Below are positions 41,101-50,000 of a stretch of 64,000 nucleotides of DNA, one piece after another. Positions within the stretch are counted from its first letter, which is position 1; each line of letters opens with the position of its first letter. The position numbers and the translations under genes were made by a program. Under the pieces are notes generated by a model. It searched no databases and was not told where the DNA came from. It worked only from the letters and a program-made list of their open reading frames with translations. The DNA is from Aurantiochytrium sp. KH105 (Eukaryota > Sar > Bigyra > Thraustochytrida > Thraustochytriidae), in NCBI GenBank assembly GCA_003116975.1, contig BGKB01000041.1, forward strand, positions 248,001 to 312,000. Direction: 5' to 3'.

Positions 41101-41297
41101 CGGATGAATTGCCTGAGGGCGCAACAGACGAGAGCGGAAGCAGAAGCGGTATCGGTGCGAGCAGCACGGCGGCTAATTCATTGCCAGCGACATCCTCTGG
41201 TTCGGAGCGACGGGGTTGGAGTGCTCGGTTGCCTTTCGTCAGACACCGCGTCGTGGATGGCAGAAAGCGTTCCAAAAAGGATGGACCCGCAGAGTAA
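32118..41297 (+). CDS. Giant divergent myosin with IQ, PH, two SAM, RanBP2 zinc fingers and SH3-like tail
   Basis: 3,059 residues from the ATG at 32118 (MTTTTTTTTDKSRDG), with a single open frame. Residues 1-620 are Ser/Lys/Glu-rich and disordered. About 640-860 is a divergent N-terminal part ending in an SH3-like beta segment. The motor runs from about 870 (SLDELNEGVIAHRLEDRF) to 1640. The P-loop at 977 is GMSGSGKS (canonical GESGAGKT). Switch I has become RCSDTTCFTK and switch II VVEHPGFVFG, so ATPase activity is doubtful. Three or four IQ motifs follow (AAISIQNAFRLFRVRNDY, AAIRIQALARRFICRSQD), about 1655-1760. A PH domain is at about 1915-2015, and SAM domains at 2274-2335 and 2360-2418. 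After a very acidic linker come two RanBP2-type zinc fingers (WKCLACGRENEPGVDKCGPC and WVCSTCRRTNASDIMLCGNC), then a small SH3-like module (2754-2814). No known myosin class has this tail to my knowledge. Confidence 0.9.
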   Translation: MTTTTTTTTTDKSRDGARTSTAAGLASDEDTKRKSAKQHRARRATTTAVGSDPGSGAESANEAPRRKSAVLPKTNLEAVPPAPRADEGPVARRRGPSSLSRNSSESEKSASRKPTRRKSSEARAVSSSSLSNSTLSTEEDDPPKQMRRSASVDSKLGDSAKTGRLLTRSSDDPISSRASQKSHRQLSGGVASSSAGLLSEPLRASPTHMQERRQSTPAAVINHAELRNAKGSHAPARRSKPSKSRPLNDIPERSSAGGEETDEDVLIDPVPRKRASSATASMSSTFERAAGQRKTVTRFDTVPEITDNSKAGHHATKSTGRALDLDVYTKGSESDDSHDMASDLNSEGLVDDVRSTSGSGSSRRRRSKEGTKRTHRGDFTDAAHSTSAGEGDEKEKIAASSLSRRKSGLQNHSSRNSSDGNSKSQTAKVSSSSSTSSSRSSKGSTKGRKGDETQTLGDEESVEHAPAQDESQKPSRAPSPLIDSLLMAKSATAQPTHERRQSSHSSKNSRRHNKQHQRQGDDDDEEEEEDVAVASAAEGDIDYQGGDEDEDESADEECIALESLTSGDETDSTLGERSTKGHSSKMSLTTASASSGSLRASEETKVLSKSKSKTKASEPYREPEQPINLVSVITELVVDTQDVGFDFLVMGDGTLELSGLDYELFQESLPDIESLIEEGNRIVYIGKRSFAALDNSGETIALVKPDEDNEDEQSAEHMDYEDIRDKDAIMEWINAEDRPLYVGFERFIQKPSNLQIIPEQRRSPLAPSRTMQVVDAKWALRRRKKAAASESSYRPLPGPFTPGWDWLMHGKDYPVSSLAVRAWVRPDERAAWKTATVVEYLKTSMRVRCDGSESVVLVPLDRARTVHPCHVDLEHCMDDDLSSLDELNEGVIAHRLEDRFVRRQKVFTWVSEGVLAAVNPCIELEGLFAHLGQTSSSASSSASSSKSVAPHVFALGDQAFAAATSEDLTSQSIVLTGMSGSGKSRLSEELIRYLLSTKPVVGKSEEMLKTFSAAQVALQAFGNASGVRCSDTTCFTKLMRVCLHETSTGGDGEGSKPSYVISRVFTEAYAFDKNRLLRKHPLERGFNVFYQLCNGWRDIDAFTEDFGLEKPSKYHMLGHEDATYRRHLRPRDKSSSRFRFTRASALKSTLRALDDLGLDASVQEDLMRILASLLLLSNVEFEASESLWENEESSKRRASESEVSPKAAVSGSGQSADCLERACRLLDVGHARVTQAFLFRCPHEEEDFFTALSAEQASEMRDHFIEFVYGLVFDFVLQTINVKMAAQSDSKPPSPSDLCLNVVEHPGFVFGIAGSDPEKDFAAPTCGMKGTAEASPKEFARSQWLSGEALFQNFANEVCEHIYETGMHETEKKRLPKACQDAVRSMHLQTNQELLEMFVGQPDGILSRLDEQALVRGKHALDDAEFVQTLLLLHESKRYLQRATFGYDSFRVRHYGGYFVEYDARGLIAANARPCQVSSEQFLELFDPKVSSVLAVLQKGALALVDSELEHAAIFNQRAETRTSAQRRRNEIMSLSEILESGRMWLIRCILPNLGYWPMEWDEDVATRQLDYAGFSQLCAVRDAFFPMRISESEILSRFWSIARRFDVDLSKSASVTLEMLLGEEGERWIDAGEKGDPDPIFYLSAKGHRILERCRWRIREKATIKIQHECMKLSEKVEAILKIQALVYRKILDPARIRDAAISIQNAFRLFRVRNDYLIVRGAAIRIQALARRFICRSQDVRAFSVAISIQRIWRGHAVRQRMILAGICRDQSPGVFELSHSRPIRTSLVTISSTTQGLPRVPRRKRQALVLTGRPKAELRLADPTTERLFWVVTVVPGTTAKHVEAEDDSGGSHVEVEVFIDGSKRTIVFSDNLCPKSHGAWARDIEAPPFNIDLITSSVVSLAAKFRTSLFASGSLQVRVVPSSGGRHSWKERFAALHQGQLFLIRGEEVEQTFELSAGVQIKAINVVDHMEHNFLEMTSSSGEILCLLRFAEDVLRQRWAQAIACVLHLASADKRLEQLREKQMRSVEGTSFVTHALAVECIRTSGKFSAPETLHIGAESAEGARRTDVKGRRLSKMLSAPGPLLMKEQEDVPDVEVAKSQMKRGLSPSATSKLRSASSEKLRRQRAIIRRRLQAKARALIRRETEGLYHAITSPEYSAAFCALSAHGGKGSAGSYNTVSSALLRAGDDDEAWDTFLEHASLKESILEKLVAPPLPDTEARLNDLLLFSNIAVPPRRRRRKQVALSGGAGADSEGELDGFDAGVLGEGDEDGKLLEELLQHLGMSQYMDGFRKMGCVQMRQAKQLTHADLPEFGVSGFSHQEKLIHAFRNYGRVGSAIAQPRRASQRIEELFISGPRFDDAIEVLGLEEWRTKLVERGLFTVEDLLALNKQRLSKLGVGSHHDRKHILEKLNSEGPKLREMLAQEEAIADASAARNGSISVMNRGKLDNGEGGVNDSDDEDDEDDNEDEDENDDENDDGDGDTAATAGDNDGDDEEEDDDDDDDGEDEKDTLSNHGKSATGRRRGKGDARKKSGFFAAAAAAVAAGVKARDLEALDSSGDDSTSTKRPGQVEHSVDVDDVEDDDLADTPRDIENEEPVDSLGVEADAERNAIAGAKDSGLHHRRIRSLEHMSGSAVHWVRPRSKSRSLDASETSALRHGLFPHGSSRVDTLAEETPWKCLACGRENEPGVDKCGPCGRRMGTSVNGTESLEPWVCSTCRRTNASDIMLCGNCQSSRSDASLSAAEMFPPSEFEMGDRVKLTVSNGSGLERGAAGMVTVAYKTIPECDVAFDEGIDIRVSNEHLKKIAPKQGRIERINTFFQRLVPLPRFSSFSPGGLASSSSSPSLSSSSTSSATTRSPLGRAESSPLSSHTEVGRPLSPLGRPKFSSSSARVRMGSGISFSRARSGSGVQPGPEIMSPSVASDAAVSSMSPDSVSFSSSSSTPAGPPLPARSPMGASASSNATSAETNAASSAGSSARSNREANGGSEGTDELPEGATDESGSRSGIGASSTAANSLPATSSGSERRGWSARLPFVRHRVVDGRKRSKKDGPAE

Positions 41298-41620
41298 GAG
41301 ATGACGTTACCGCAATTGACGAGGCTTGGGATTGGGCCGAGGGGGGCGAGGGGTTGAGGGGCGTCGCGTGAGTGAGGCCAATGACGAAGTTGAACAACGG
41401 AACAAGCTTCGTTTTCTGAAGACCAAAAAGTACATGAGAAAGAGCGTTGGGTACATGAGAAAGAGCGTTGAAAGCCCCCCCCCCCCCCCCCCACCTCCCT
41501 TTAGCATCCTATATCTGTGTTGATCAATGATGTTGTTGACAAATGTAAAAGTTTGGCGTCATTGAAAGGCAAGTCTGTGAGTTGTGACAAATGCAAAAGT
41601 TAGAAAAGAGCAATTCGGAG
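41298..41620. other. Convergent spacer with poly-C tract
   Basis: No gene is seen. It contains two tandem copies of a 21-base unit (41431-41472) followed by 18 consecutive C at 41475-41492. Confidence 0.75.
41431..41492. repeat. 21-bp tandem repeat followed by an 18-base poly-C tract
   Basis: TACATGAGAAAGAGCGTTGG is repeated twice with slight variation and then followed by C18, just downstream of the myosin gene. Confidence 0.95.
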
Positions 41621-42475
41621 TTACAAAAGTACACGAAGTCGTGCGGCCGCGCGATCAAGTCGTGGGTTTCTAGGGTTGTGGCGCAGGCCTTTGAGCATCG
41701 CGTCTGCGGCCCCTGCAAAGTCGCCAAGGTAATAAGAAGCGAGACCCCATTGGTAAAAGGCACTGGCCAAGTGCACATTGAGTGTGGCCGCCTTTCTAGC
41801 GCTTTCGAGCGCCTCCTCATATCGTCCAAGAGTCATAAGAAGAGCAGCTCGACGCGTATATGGCAGCGCCAAATTCTCGTTTGCGCAGGGGTCTTCCATG
41901 GTTGGGAGAGATATCCGATCGCCTTCTGTATCCTGATTTTGCGTAGCATCAGCCTCCGTGCGGCTGTTTCGATTGCTGGAAAGAGATCCGCGTCCCTTGG
42001 ACCTCGGCACTGGTGATTGCGTAATGTTCTTGAGGAGCGGTTCTGCGAAGTTTTCTGCATTGCTTCGCATCGCCTGTTCATGCCTTTCAAGAAGTGCATT
42101 GTATCTTTCGAGCTGAGCTTCGCACCATTCGCGTGTCTTCTCGTTCGTTTCGACGCTAATGAGCTGATCACGAAATTTGGTGTCGGGTGGAAGCTTACTT
42201 TGGACTCGACGGAAAAGCTGATCTTCTACGAGATGGTACGGTCGGGTCACGTGAACACCCTCGTAAATGGTTCTCTTGTTTCGAATCTCCATGGGACACA
42301 AGTGTGGACGGTATCGTTCTCTACGCAACGCCCTTCGGCCGCAGAGGCATGCGGGTTTCGGCACATCGTTGGGGACATCGACCTCTGCAAGAGATTGGCT
42401 GCCTTGGTCCGTGGCGTCAACCTCATCTACCTCGCTCATTTCTTCCTGTGACTTGCTCTTCTTCTTTTTGGCCAT
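41621..42475 (-). CDS. TPR-repeat protein
   Basis: 284 residues from the ATG at 42475 (MAKKKKSKSQEEMSEVDEVD). The Lys-rich start is followed by a disordered acidic segment. Residues about 60-140 (RPYHLVEDQLFRRVQSKLPP) form a helical, conserved-looking section. The C-terminal 75 residues carry at least two tetratricopeptide-like helix pairs: LPYTRRAALLMTLGRYEEAL and SAFYQWGLASYYLGDFAGAA, the latter with the usual W/Y-G-A spacing. TPRs bind partner peptides; the partner is not known. It converges with the giant myosin. Confidence 0.75.
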   Translation of the reverse strand: MAKKKKSKSQEEMSEVDEVDATDQGSQSLAEVDVPNDVPKPACLCGRRALRRERYRPHLCPMEIRNKRTIYEGVHVTRPYHLVEDQLFRRVQSKLPPDTKFRDQLISVETNEKTREWCEAQLERYNALLERHEQAMRSNAENFAEPLLKNITQSPVPRSKGRGSLSSNRNSRTEADATQNQDTEGDRISLPTMEDPCANENLALPYTRRAALLMTLGRYEEALESARKAATLNVHLASAFYQWGLASYYLGDFAGAADAMLKGLRHNPRNPRLDRAAARLRVLL

Positions 42476-44059
42476 GATTTCTTGCTCTTTGATGCGCTTT
42501 GATTTGATTTGCTTTTTATGCTTTCAGCTGGAAAGAACTTGGAACGCGAGCGACGAGGGGCAAAAACAGTTCTGCTGGCTGCTCCTTTCGGCCTTCCAGC
42601 TCACCTCCCTTTCCTCCAAAAGTGTGCTTCACGCGTCTGCATGCCTTTTGCTCACTCGCCCCTTGTCTTCCCGCCTCCTCGCCTCCCCACCCGCTCAATC
42701 AACTCGGAGTTGGATCAAGTCCACCAAACTCGGACGCCAGCCGCAGCCGCGGTCCGCGCTCTGCTGTCCGCGTCCCGGGACAAGCACAGCACATAGTACA
42801 CACACTATGCGCGCACCCCTGTCCATTCTCTTCTGTAGGTGTGCGCGCGCATGACCCTTTCGGCCTGGTGTCGGCGCATCTCGGGGAAACCCGGGGTCCA
42901 AGTGTTGGGGAACCTTGGGGTTGCTATCATCTAAATAACGTGCTCTAGCGCGGAAAGAAACGGGCCCCACGGGGAAACCTCCACCGGCTGGTGATCGGGG
43001 CCCCGCGGGTGGCAAGTGGAGAATGGCGCGCGCACAAGTGGAGTATCGCGCGCGCGTAAGTCTGAAGTGGCGTGGCTGCAAGTGCAGCGTTGGTTGGTTA
43101 CTTGCTTTTCTGCGGCCGCGGCCGGCGAGCAATAACCGACTTGCGTGGGTGAAGCGCCACTTGCGCGTCGCGTTCGGGCCATTGGCATGTGCGGCGACGC
43201 CCCACTTGCGGCGCCGGCGAAGGGTAGAAAAAACATGTGAGGAGAGACCAGCCAGAGGTAGGCCTAAAATGGAGATAAGCAAGAAAAAGAAAAAGAAGAA
43301 AGAAAGCAACAAAATTTGAAAGTAGCATCGGCAGCGCGCTCACGCACGCACGCGCTCACGCACGCACGCGGGCGCGCAGACGCGCGCGCGGGCGGCTCGG
43401 CGGCTCGGCGCGAGCAGCAGCAGCAGCAGCTGCGGCACGAGGCCCCGCGGCGCGCTCTCGGCGGAGCCCTCCTCGCGGACCGGGGCGAGCGGGAGGTCCG
43501 CGCGATTTGAACTCGGACTCCGGCACAGACCTTCATCCATTCGTCCATCCTAAGCTCGTGCTCGATCGAGCTCGCGAGCACGCGCCCCGAGGCCGCGCGG
43601 GTGCGAAGACCTCGGAGGTTGCGGAGCTGGCTGCTCGGTCGCGGTCGTCCGGCCCGCTCGATCGATTGAGCGGACCCCTGCGCTAGGCGCAGGCAGGCGC
43701 GCACGCGGGCAGGCAGGTGCACGCGCTGCACGCGACCAGAAAACCATTATCAAGAGTCCACTAGGCCTCCCCGAGGCCTCACTCGCGCTCGAGCTCGTGC
43801 TAGTGCCGGGCCCGCTTTGCATCCCGTTCGTGGCGGAGTACGCACGCGCCCGGGAGCGCGCGGCAGACTCGTTTCGGACGACGACGACGAAGAAGAAGAA
43901 GAAGAAGAAGAAGCAGAAGCAGAAGCAGGAGGAGGAGGAGTTGAAAGTAGTCGGCTCGCGCGACCGGGAGCGCGACCTTGGTCCCGCACGGCGCGTCCCG
44001 TACGGCCCGAAGGAAATAGACCTTGTTGCTTGCGCGCGGAAGAACATCAAAGCAAAAGG
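42476..44059. other. Divergent 1.6-kb intergenic region upstream of the SAM-array gene
   Basis: This region separates the TPR gene (minus) from the SAM-array gene (plus). I see no gene. It carries a cluster of CAAGTGG/CACTTGCG words (43010-43210), (GCAC)n tracts near 43340-43375, and an AAG run at about 43888-43932. The plus frame at 43817 that opens into the SAM-array CDS lacks a good ATG until 44060. Confidence 0.55.
43010..43212. promoter_or_regulatory. Cluster of CAAGTGG / CCACTTGCG motifs
   Basis: Within 200 bases there are about eight related words on both strands: GCAAGTGGAG, ACAAGTGGAG, GAAGTGGCG, GCAAGTGCAG, CGACTTGCG, CCACTTGCG and CCCACTTGCGG. The same word pair precedes the gene at 1725. 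I infer a shared regulatory site between the divergent promoters of the TPR and SAM-array genes. No factor is known. Confidence 0.35.
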
Positions 44060-47000
44060 ATGAGTGCTCGCACGCGGTCGCACTCGCGGCACATGGATAC
44101 CTCGCGTGTGCGGAGCAGAAGCCGCGGAGACATCGCGGCGTCCGCGGGGAGCGGGTCGTCGTCGAGAACCACGGCAAGGTCGGTCTCCAAGGTCCGTGAG
44201 TCCTCACGCGGGCCCTCACGCACGCGGAGCGCGTCGCGCGGTGCCTCTGGCCGAAGCTCGGCGTCAGGAAAAGCGAAACGGACTACAAACGCTCTGCCTC
44301 TACGCACAGAAATCCTCGCCTCCGTTGTGGACGATAGGGCCCATGAAAAGGTCGGCTTCGACTTTCGCAAGCGCATGGACGATTTGTTGTTCGTGTCAGA
44401 GCTCGATTCCGATATCGAATCCTCTGAAACAGACGAGGATGAGCTGTACGCGCGCCAAGCAGCGCGCATGAGATCGAGTTCGCGCGCCTCGCCACGTCGA
44501 GTGAGGGGCTCTTCCGCCAAACGGAGCTCGAGTAAAGGTCGCTCCGGCCAGCGACGATCCTCGTCGTCCTCCAAGCCTCAGCGCAACGGCACGCGGTCAG
44601 CCTCTCGGAGGAGAAGATCTTCTTCCCGCGGCCCAAGGCCCGCCGTGCGTGCAGCGTCACGCGGACCGTCGCGGCGACCGCGGGATCGCAACATCGTCAT
44701 CAGCGACGAAGACGACACCATGTCCATGAGCGGGTCCGAGCGCGACGAGTACCGCGACATTCAGATCGTGCTGCGTCGTCTTGGTCTGCAAAAGTACATG
44801 CCCATCTTTGACAAAAATAATTGCGTGACGATCGAGGATGCGCAAGCGCTGACGCACCATGACATGACGAGCTGGGGCATCAATGAGTTCAAGGATCGTG
44901 CAGCTATCCTGCACGCGTTCATCAACTACGAAACGCCATCAGAGTCCGGAGGCTCAATCGCAGGCTCGGGCGAGGACTTTGATGATACCGCCGGCGGATC
45001 CGAAAGCGATGAGGGCTCCTCCGATGGATCCGTGGACCCGGTCGAGGCCGTTCTGGACGAGCTCGGATACGGGCACATGAAGCCACTGTTTGAAGGTTAC
45101 ACGCTTGCTCGCGCCAAATCGCTTACGCACCAGGTCCTGCGCGAGAAGGGCCTCAATATAGCCTCGCAACGAGAGCGCCTGATGGAAGCTTTCAAGGCTG
45201 CCGCTTTGAAAGATGCGCAGCGGCGCATGCAGGCTCAGTCGACGAGCGTGGCTTCGAGAGCGCAAGAGTTCGAGCGCCGAGTCCTGCAGCGTAATGGGTT
45301 CCGACCGGGTGTCTTTCAAGGCATCCCACCGGCATCGAGCCGCAGGGCCCGCTCGCTCGAGCGCAACGACCGCGACTACAACACGTCGAGCAGGTCGCGA
45401 ACGCGAGGCAAGTCTGTGGTTGTGACGCGCGTTCGCGGGCAGTCTCGCGCGCGCTCCCAATCGCGCGTACGGGTGCGCAGATTGGATCCAGAGCTAGAGT
45501 CGCTTTTGCGCGCCATCAACATGAAGAAGTACTTGCAGCACTTTCTGCTTGCAGGCAGGTACTCGCTCAGGTCCGTTCGCGATATGAGTATGCCCCAGCT
45601 GGAAGAGATTGGCGTGTCGAGCTATGACGACCGACGGCAAATTCTTGACAAGGTGCACATGGCCATTGAAGACAACTCGGACGGGGCAAGCGCGACGGAT
45701 GTGGTCGTTGTTGCTGGTGGCGCCGGCTCGGACTCGGAAGAGTCACATTTGGAGATTGATGAAGAACTCGACTTTGCTCTGGATCGTCTTCAGATGGCTC
45801 AATACAAGGAATGCCTCGCGCGCGCCGGGTTCCGGACGCTGCGTGACTTTGATATGGTCACGAACCGCGATCTACGCAAGGCTGGCGTGAGGAATCTTAC
45901 GCACGCCGATATCATCCTGGACAAGGTCAAGTTTTCGGCCCCTTTCCCGTCAGGTCCGGCGACTCGTTCCACGTCGGTGGTGCGTGCGCGCAGCCCCTCA
46001 ACCTCAGTCGGGGTTTCCATCGCTGCTGCTGCTGCAGCCACGGCCGCGGCCGCCCAGCAGGCCGACGCCTCGAACAATGCGCGCGTGCAGCTGAAAAAGC
46101 TGGAGTTTGGCCTTGAGACCTTGTTGCGCGCAGCGAAGCTCGATCACTATATTCCGAACTTTCAAATCAGCGGAAAGACGACGCTGGAGGCGGTGCGCGA
46201 CATGGCCATGCCCGAGCTCGAAGACATTGGCATCGACAGCTACGTTGCGCGACGCAAGATCCTGGACAGGATCAAGGAAGCGACGGTGGTCATGCCGGAC
46301 GTCAAGGCAGGCGACGCCTCTTCTCCCGGGGAGTCGAGCAGTTCCGTGGTGCAGATGGACCAAGCTCTTAATGATGCGCTCGACAGCTTGGCGATGAGCC
46401 AGTTCAAGGAAAAGCTAGCGCTTGGCGGATATCGTACGCTGCGCGACTTTGATGGCGTGACGCACGCGCACATCAAGCGTGCCGGCATCGAGGACCTCGC
46501 CCTCATCGACATTCTTCTCACCAAAATGAAAGAGTTGGGCCAAAACCCGGCCCCGGAGCCCACGGCTTTGCCCAGCGAAGGTGCTGCGAAGGAACCGGAA
46601 AAATCTTCAAAGAAGAAGAAGAAGAAGAAGGACAAGGAAAAGGCCGAGGCTGATGAGGCCGAGAGCCTGATCCCTGCGGTCGAAGACGAGTTGAAGAAGA
46701 TTCTTCAGAGCGAAGGTGCCCAGGGATACTTTGATATGATCAAGAGCGGGGGCTTAGCCAATGCAGCGTCGTGCAAGGAGCTGACGGACGAGGGCTGGAA
46801 GAATCTTGGCATTGGTGTTCCTGCTTTGCGCGTACGGCTACTCAATGTGTTCTCGTCTTATACCCCGTCGGAGGCCGCGGTGAAGCTTGACAACAGGAAG
46901 AAGGAACTGCAAAAGGCCATCAAGTCTGGTAAGCTCGTCAAGGTCTCTAAGAAATCCGACAAGAAGGGAAGCAAGAAGAAGAAGAGGTCCTCGTCGAAAA

Positions 47001-50000
47001 AAAAGTCGTCTTCCTCCAAGAAGGGACGCAAGAAGAAGGGCGACAAAAAGAAGGGCAGCAAGAAGACGAAGAAGAGGAAGTCGAAGAAGGGTGATGACAG
47101 TAGCTCGGAGGACAGCTCGGACGACTCTTCGAGCGAGAGCAGTTCGAGCGAGGGCACGAGCGACAGCTCAGACGATAGCTCAAGCGACAGCTCAGATGAT
47201 AGCTCAAGCTCTGGCTCGAGCTCGAGCTCGAGCGACAGTGACGCGTCGAAAAAGTCGAAAAAGAGCAAGAGCAGCCGAAAATCGAAAAAGGGGGGCAAAA
47301 AGAGCTCGAGCGGCGGCGACGCGGTCAAGGCTCTCTTCAAGGACAATGAGCTAATGGACCATTACAAGGCTGTGACGCAAAAGGCCAAGGTAAAGACGAT
47401 CAAGCAGGGCCGGGACGTACCCCTCGACGATCTGCTCAAAGCGGGCATTCCTCGAGGAGCGTGCACGAAGGTTCTTCTGGCATTCAAAGGGGCCGATCCG
47501 AAAAAGTACAAGGACTCCAAGAAGAGCAAAGACGACTCCTCCGACAGCGATAGCAGCAGCAGCAGCAGCAGCAGCAGCGATGACGACAAGAAGTCAACAT
47601 CATCTAAGAAAAAGAAGAAGAAGAAGTCGTCCAAGGACGACAGCAGCAGTAGTGACGAGGGAAACGATGAGGAAATACTGAAGGGCATCTTCAAGGACTT
47701 GGGCATCAGCGACAAGCTCAAGGCTGCCCTGAAGGGGGGATTCACGGTGGCCAAAGGTAAGGCGAGTAGCCACCTTGAATTGAGGGGTGCCGGGATTCCC
47801 ATGAACACCCGTTTCAAGGTCCATACTGCGTGCAAAGAATTGAAGGGCGGGGCCAAGTCTAGTTCTGGCCGTAGCCGCAGTAAGAGCCGCAGCAAGAGCC
47901 GCAGCAAGAGCCGCAGTAAGAGCCGCAGCAAGTCCAAGAAGCGTTCGTCATCGAAAGCGTCCTCCTCCTCGTCATCGAGCAGCGATAGTGATGGCGGGGA
48001 TGACAAGAGCGCGATCAAGAAGGCGTTGACGGAACTTGGTCTCGAGAAGCATTGCAAGGTGTTGTTCAAGAAGGGCTACAAAACGTTCAAGAAGTGCAAG
48101 GAGCTTTCGCATGGCGAGCTGCGCGCCATGGAAATTAACCTATTTTCGGAGCGCGATCGGATTATGAATGCTCTTCGAGACAAGACGTCGGAGAAGCGAA
48201 GCAAGAGTCGCAGTCGGAGTCGCAGCAAGTCGAAGAAACGGAGCAAGAGCAAGAGCAGCAGTAGCAGCAGCGAAAGCAGCAGCAGCTCTGACTCTGGATC
48301 CGATGACGAGGCAGCAAAGATCAAGAAAGTTTACAAAGGAGAAAAAGTGGCGGACAGTGTGCGGAAGAAATTGGAAAAGAAAGGCTTCAAGTCGCTCAAG
48401 AAACTTCAGAAGCTCACTCACGCCGATCTGCGCGAAGCTGGCATCACTCTCTACTCGGGTCGCGAGCGATTGATCACTGCCTTTCAGGAGGCCAGCAAGT
48501 CGAAAAGCCGCAGCCGCAGCCGTAGCAAGTCGAAGAGCAGCAAGCGTGGACGGTCTCGCGGGGGCAGCAGCAGTTCGTCGTCGGGAAGTTCGAGTGGGAC
48601 AGGTAGCGAGGACGATGTGGCAACAATTAAAAGGGTGATGAAAGAGAATAACGCCGATTCGCACACCAAGAAGCTCTTGAGTGACGGTTTCAAAACCTTG
48701 AAGAAGGTTCAGGCTATGGACCATCGCGAGTGGAAGGATCTGGGTGTCTGGCAATTTAGCGAGCGCGAGAAGCTCAAGGACGCGTTCGGGTCGCTCCCCC
48801 CGCCCGGGTCCAAAAAGCGGAGCAAGAGCCGTAGCAAGAGCAAGAGTTCGAGGTCGTCCAAGTCCTCAAAATCGTCCAAGAAGAAGCGTTCCTCCTCCTC
48901 CTCATCGTCATCTTCGAGCTCTGGATCCTCTTCATCCGAGAGTTCTTCCAGCGGCTCGGAAGATGAAGACGAAAAGGCCAAGATCAAGAAGATTTTGAAG
49001 AAGGTGGGCCAGGAAGATGCCCGGAAGTCTCTTGAGAAGGCTAAGCTGATGTCGCTGAAAAAGCTCAAGTCTGTCACGCACACGGATCTCCGGGAGGCGG
49101 GTTTGGCTAAATTTAAACAGCGGGATTCGATCATTGAAGGCTTTCGAAAGGTCAAGCTTCCAGAGAAGAGCCGCAGCAAGAGCCGCAGCAACTCGAAGTC
49201 GAAATCAAAGAGTCGCAGCCGCAGCCGGAAGCGGAGCAAGAGCAAGAGTAGCAAGCGAGGACGCTCTGGCTCTAGCAGCAGCAACAGCAGCAGCAGCAGC
49301 AGCAACAGCGATAGCAGCAGCGAGAGTGGCAGCAGCAGCAGCAGCAGTGGCAGTGGCAGTGGAGATGATGATGACGACTGGGACAAGATCAAGAGCGTTC
49401 TCAAAGAGAATAATCAATCAGCGGCGTCCAGCGACTTCAAGAAGAAAAAGATTACGACCCTGCGCAAGGCCGCGGCATTGGAGCATCAGGATTTGCGTGA
49501 TCTTGGCGTGAATCTCTTTGGTCATCGGTCCAAGCTCATGGCAGCCTTCAAAGAGGCCCAGGAAAAGAAGAAGAAGAGGAAGAGCCGCAGCAAGAGCCGT
49601 AGCAAGAGCCGAAGCAGCAGCAAGTCTTCGAAGAAGAAGAAGAGAGGGTCGTCGAGCAGTAGTGGATCATCGGCTTCGGACTCGTCGGGCAGCGATTCGT
49701 CAGATGACGAAAGTGCGATTATCAAGAAGATTCTGGCCGACGTAGATTTGAAAAAGTATGCGAAACCCTTGATCAAGAATGGGTTTGATACTGTGAAAAG
49801 GTGTCAGAAACTTTCACACACGAATTTGCGTGAGGCCATTCCCGGGGGAACCTTTTCTGAGCGTAATCGCGCTCTGAAGGCCTTCAAAGACTACGAGCCG
49901 AAGAAGAGCAGTCGCAGCAGGAGCCGAAGTCGTGGTCGATCCCGAGGAAGTAAACGGTCAGTGTCGTCTGGATCGTCGTCTGGGTCGAGCTCCTCGGACG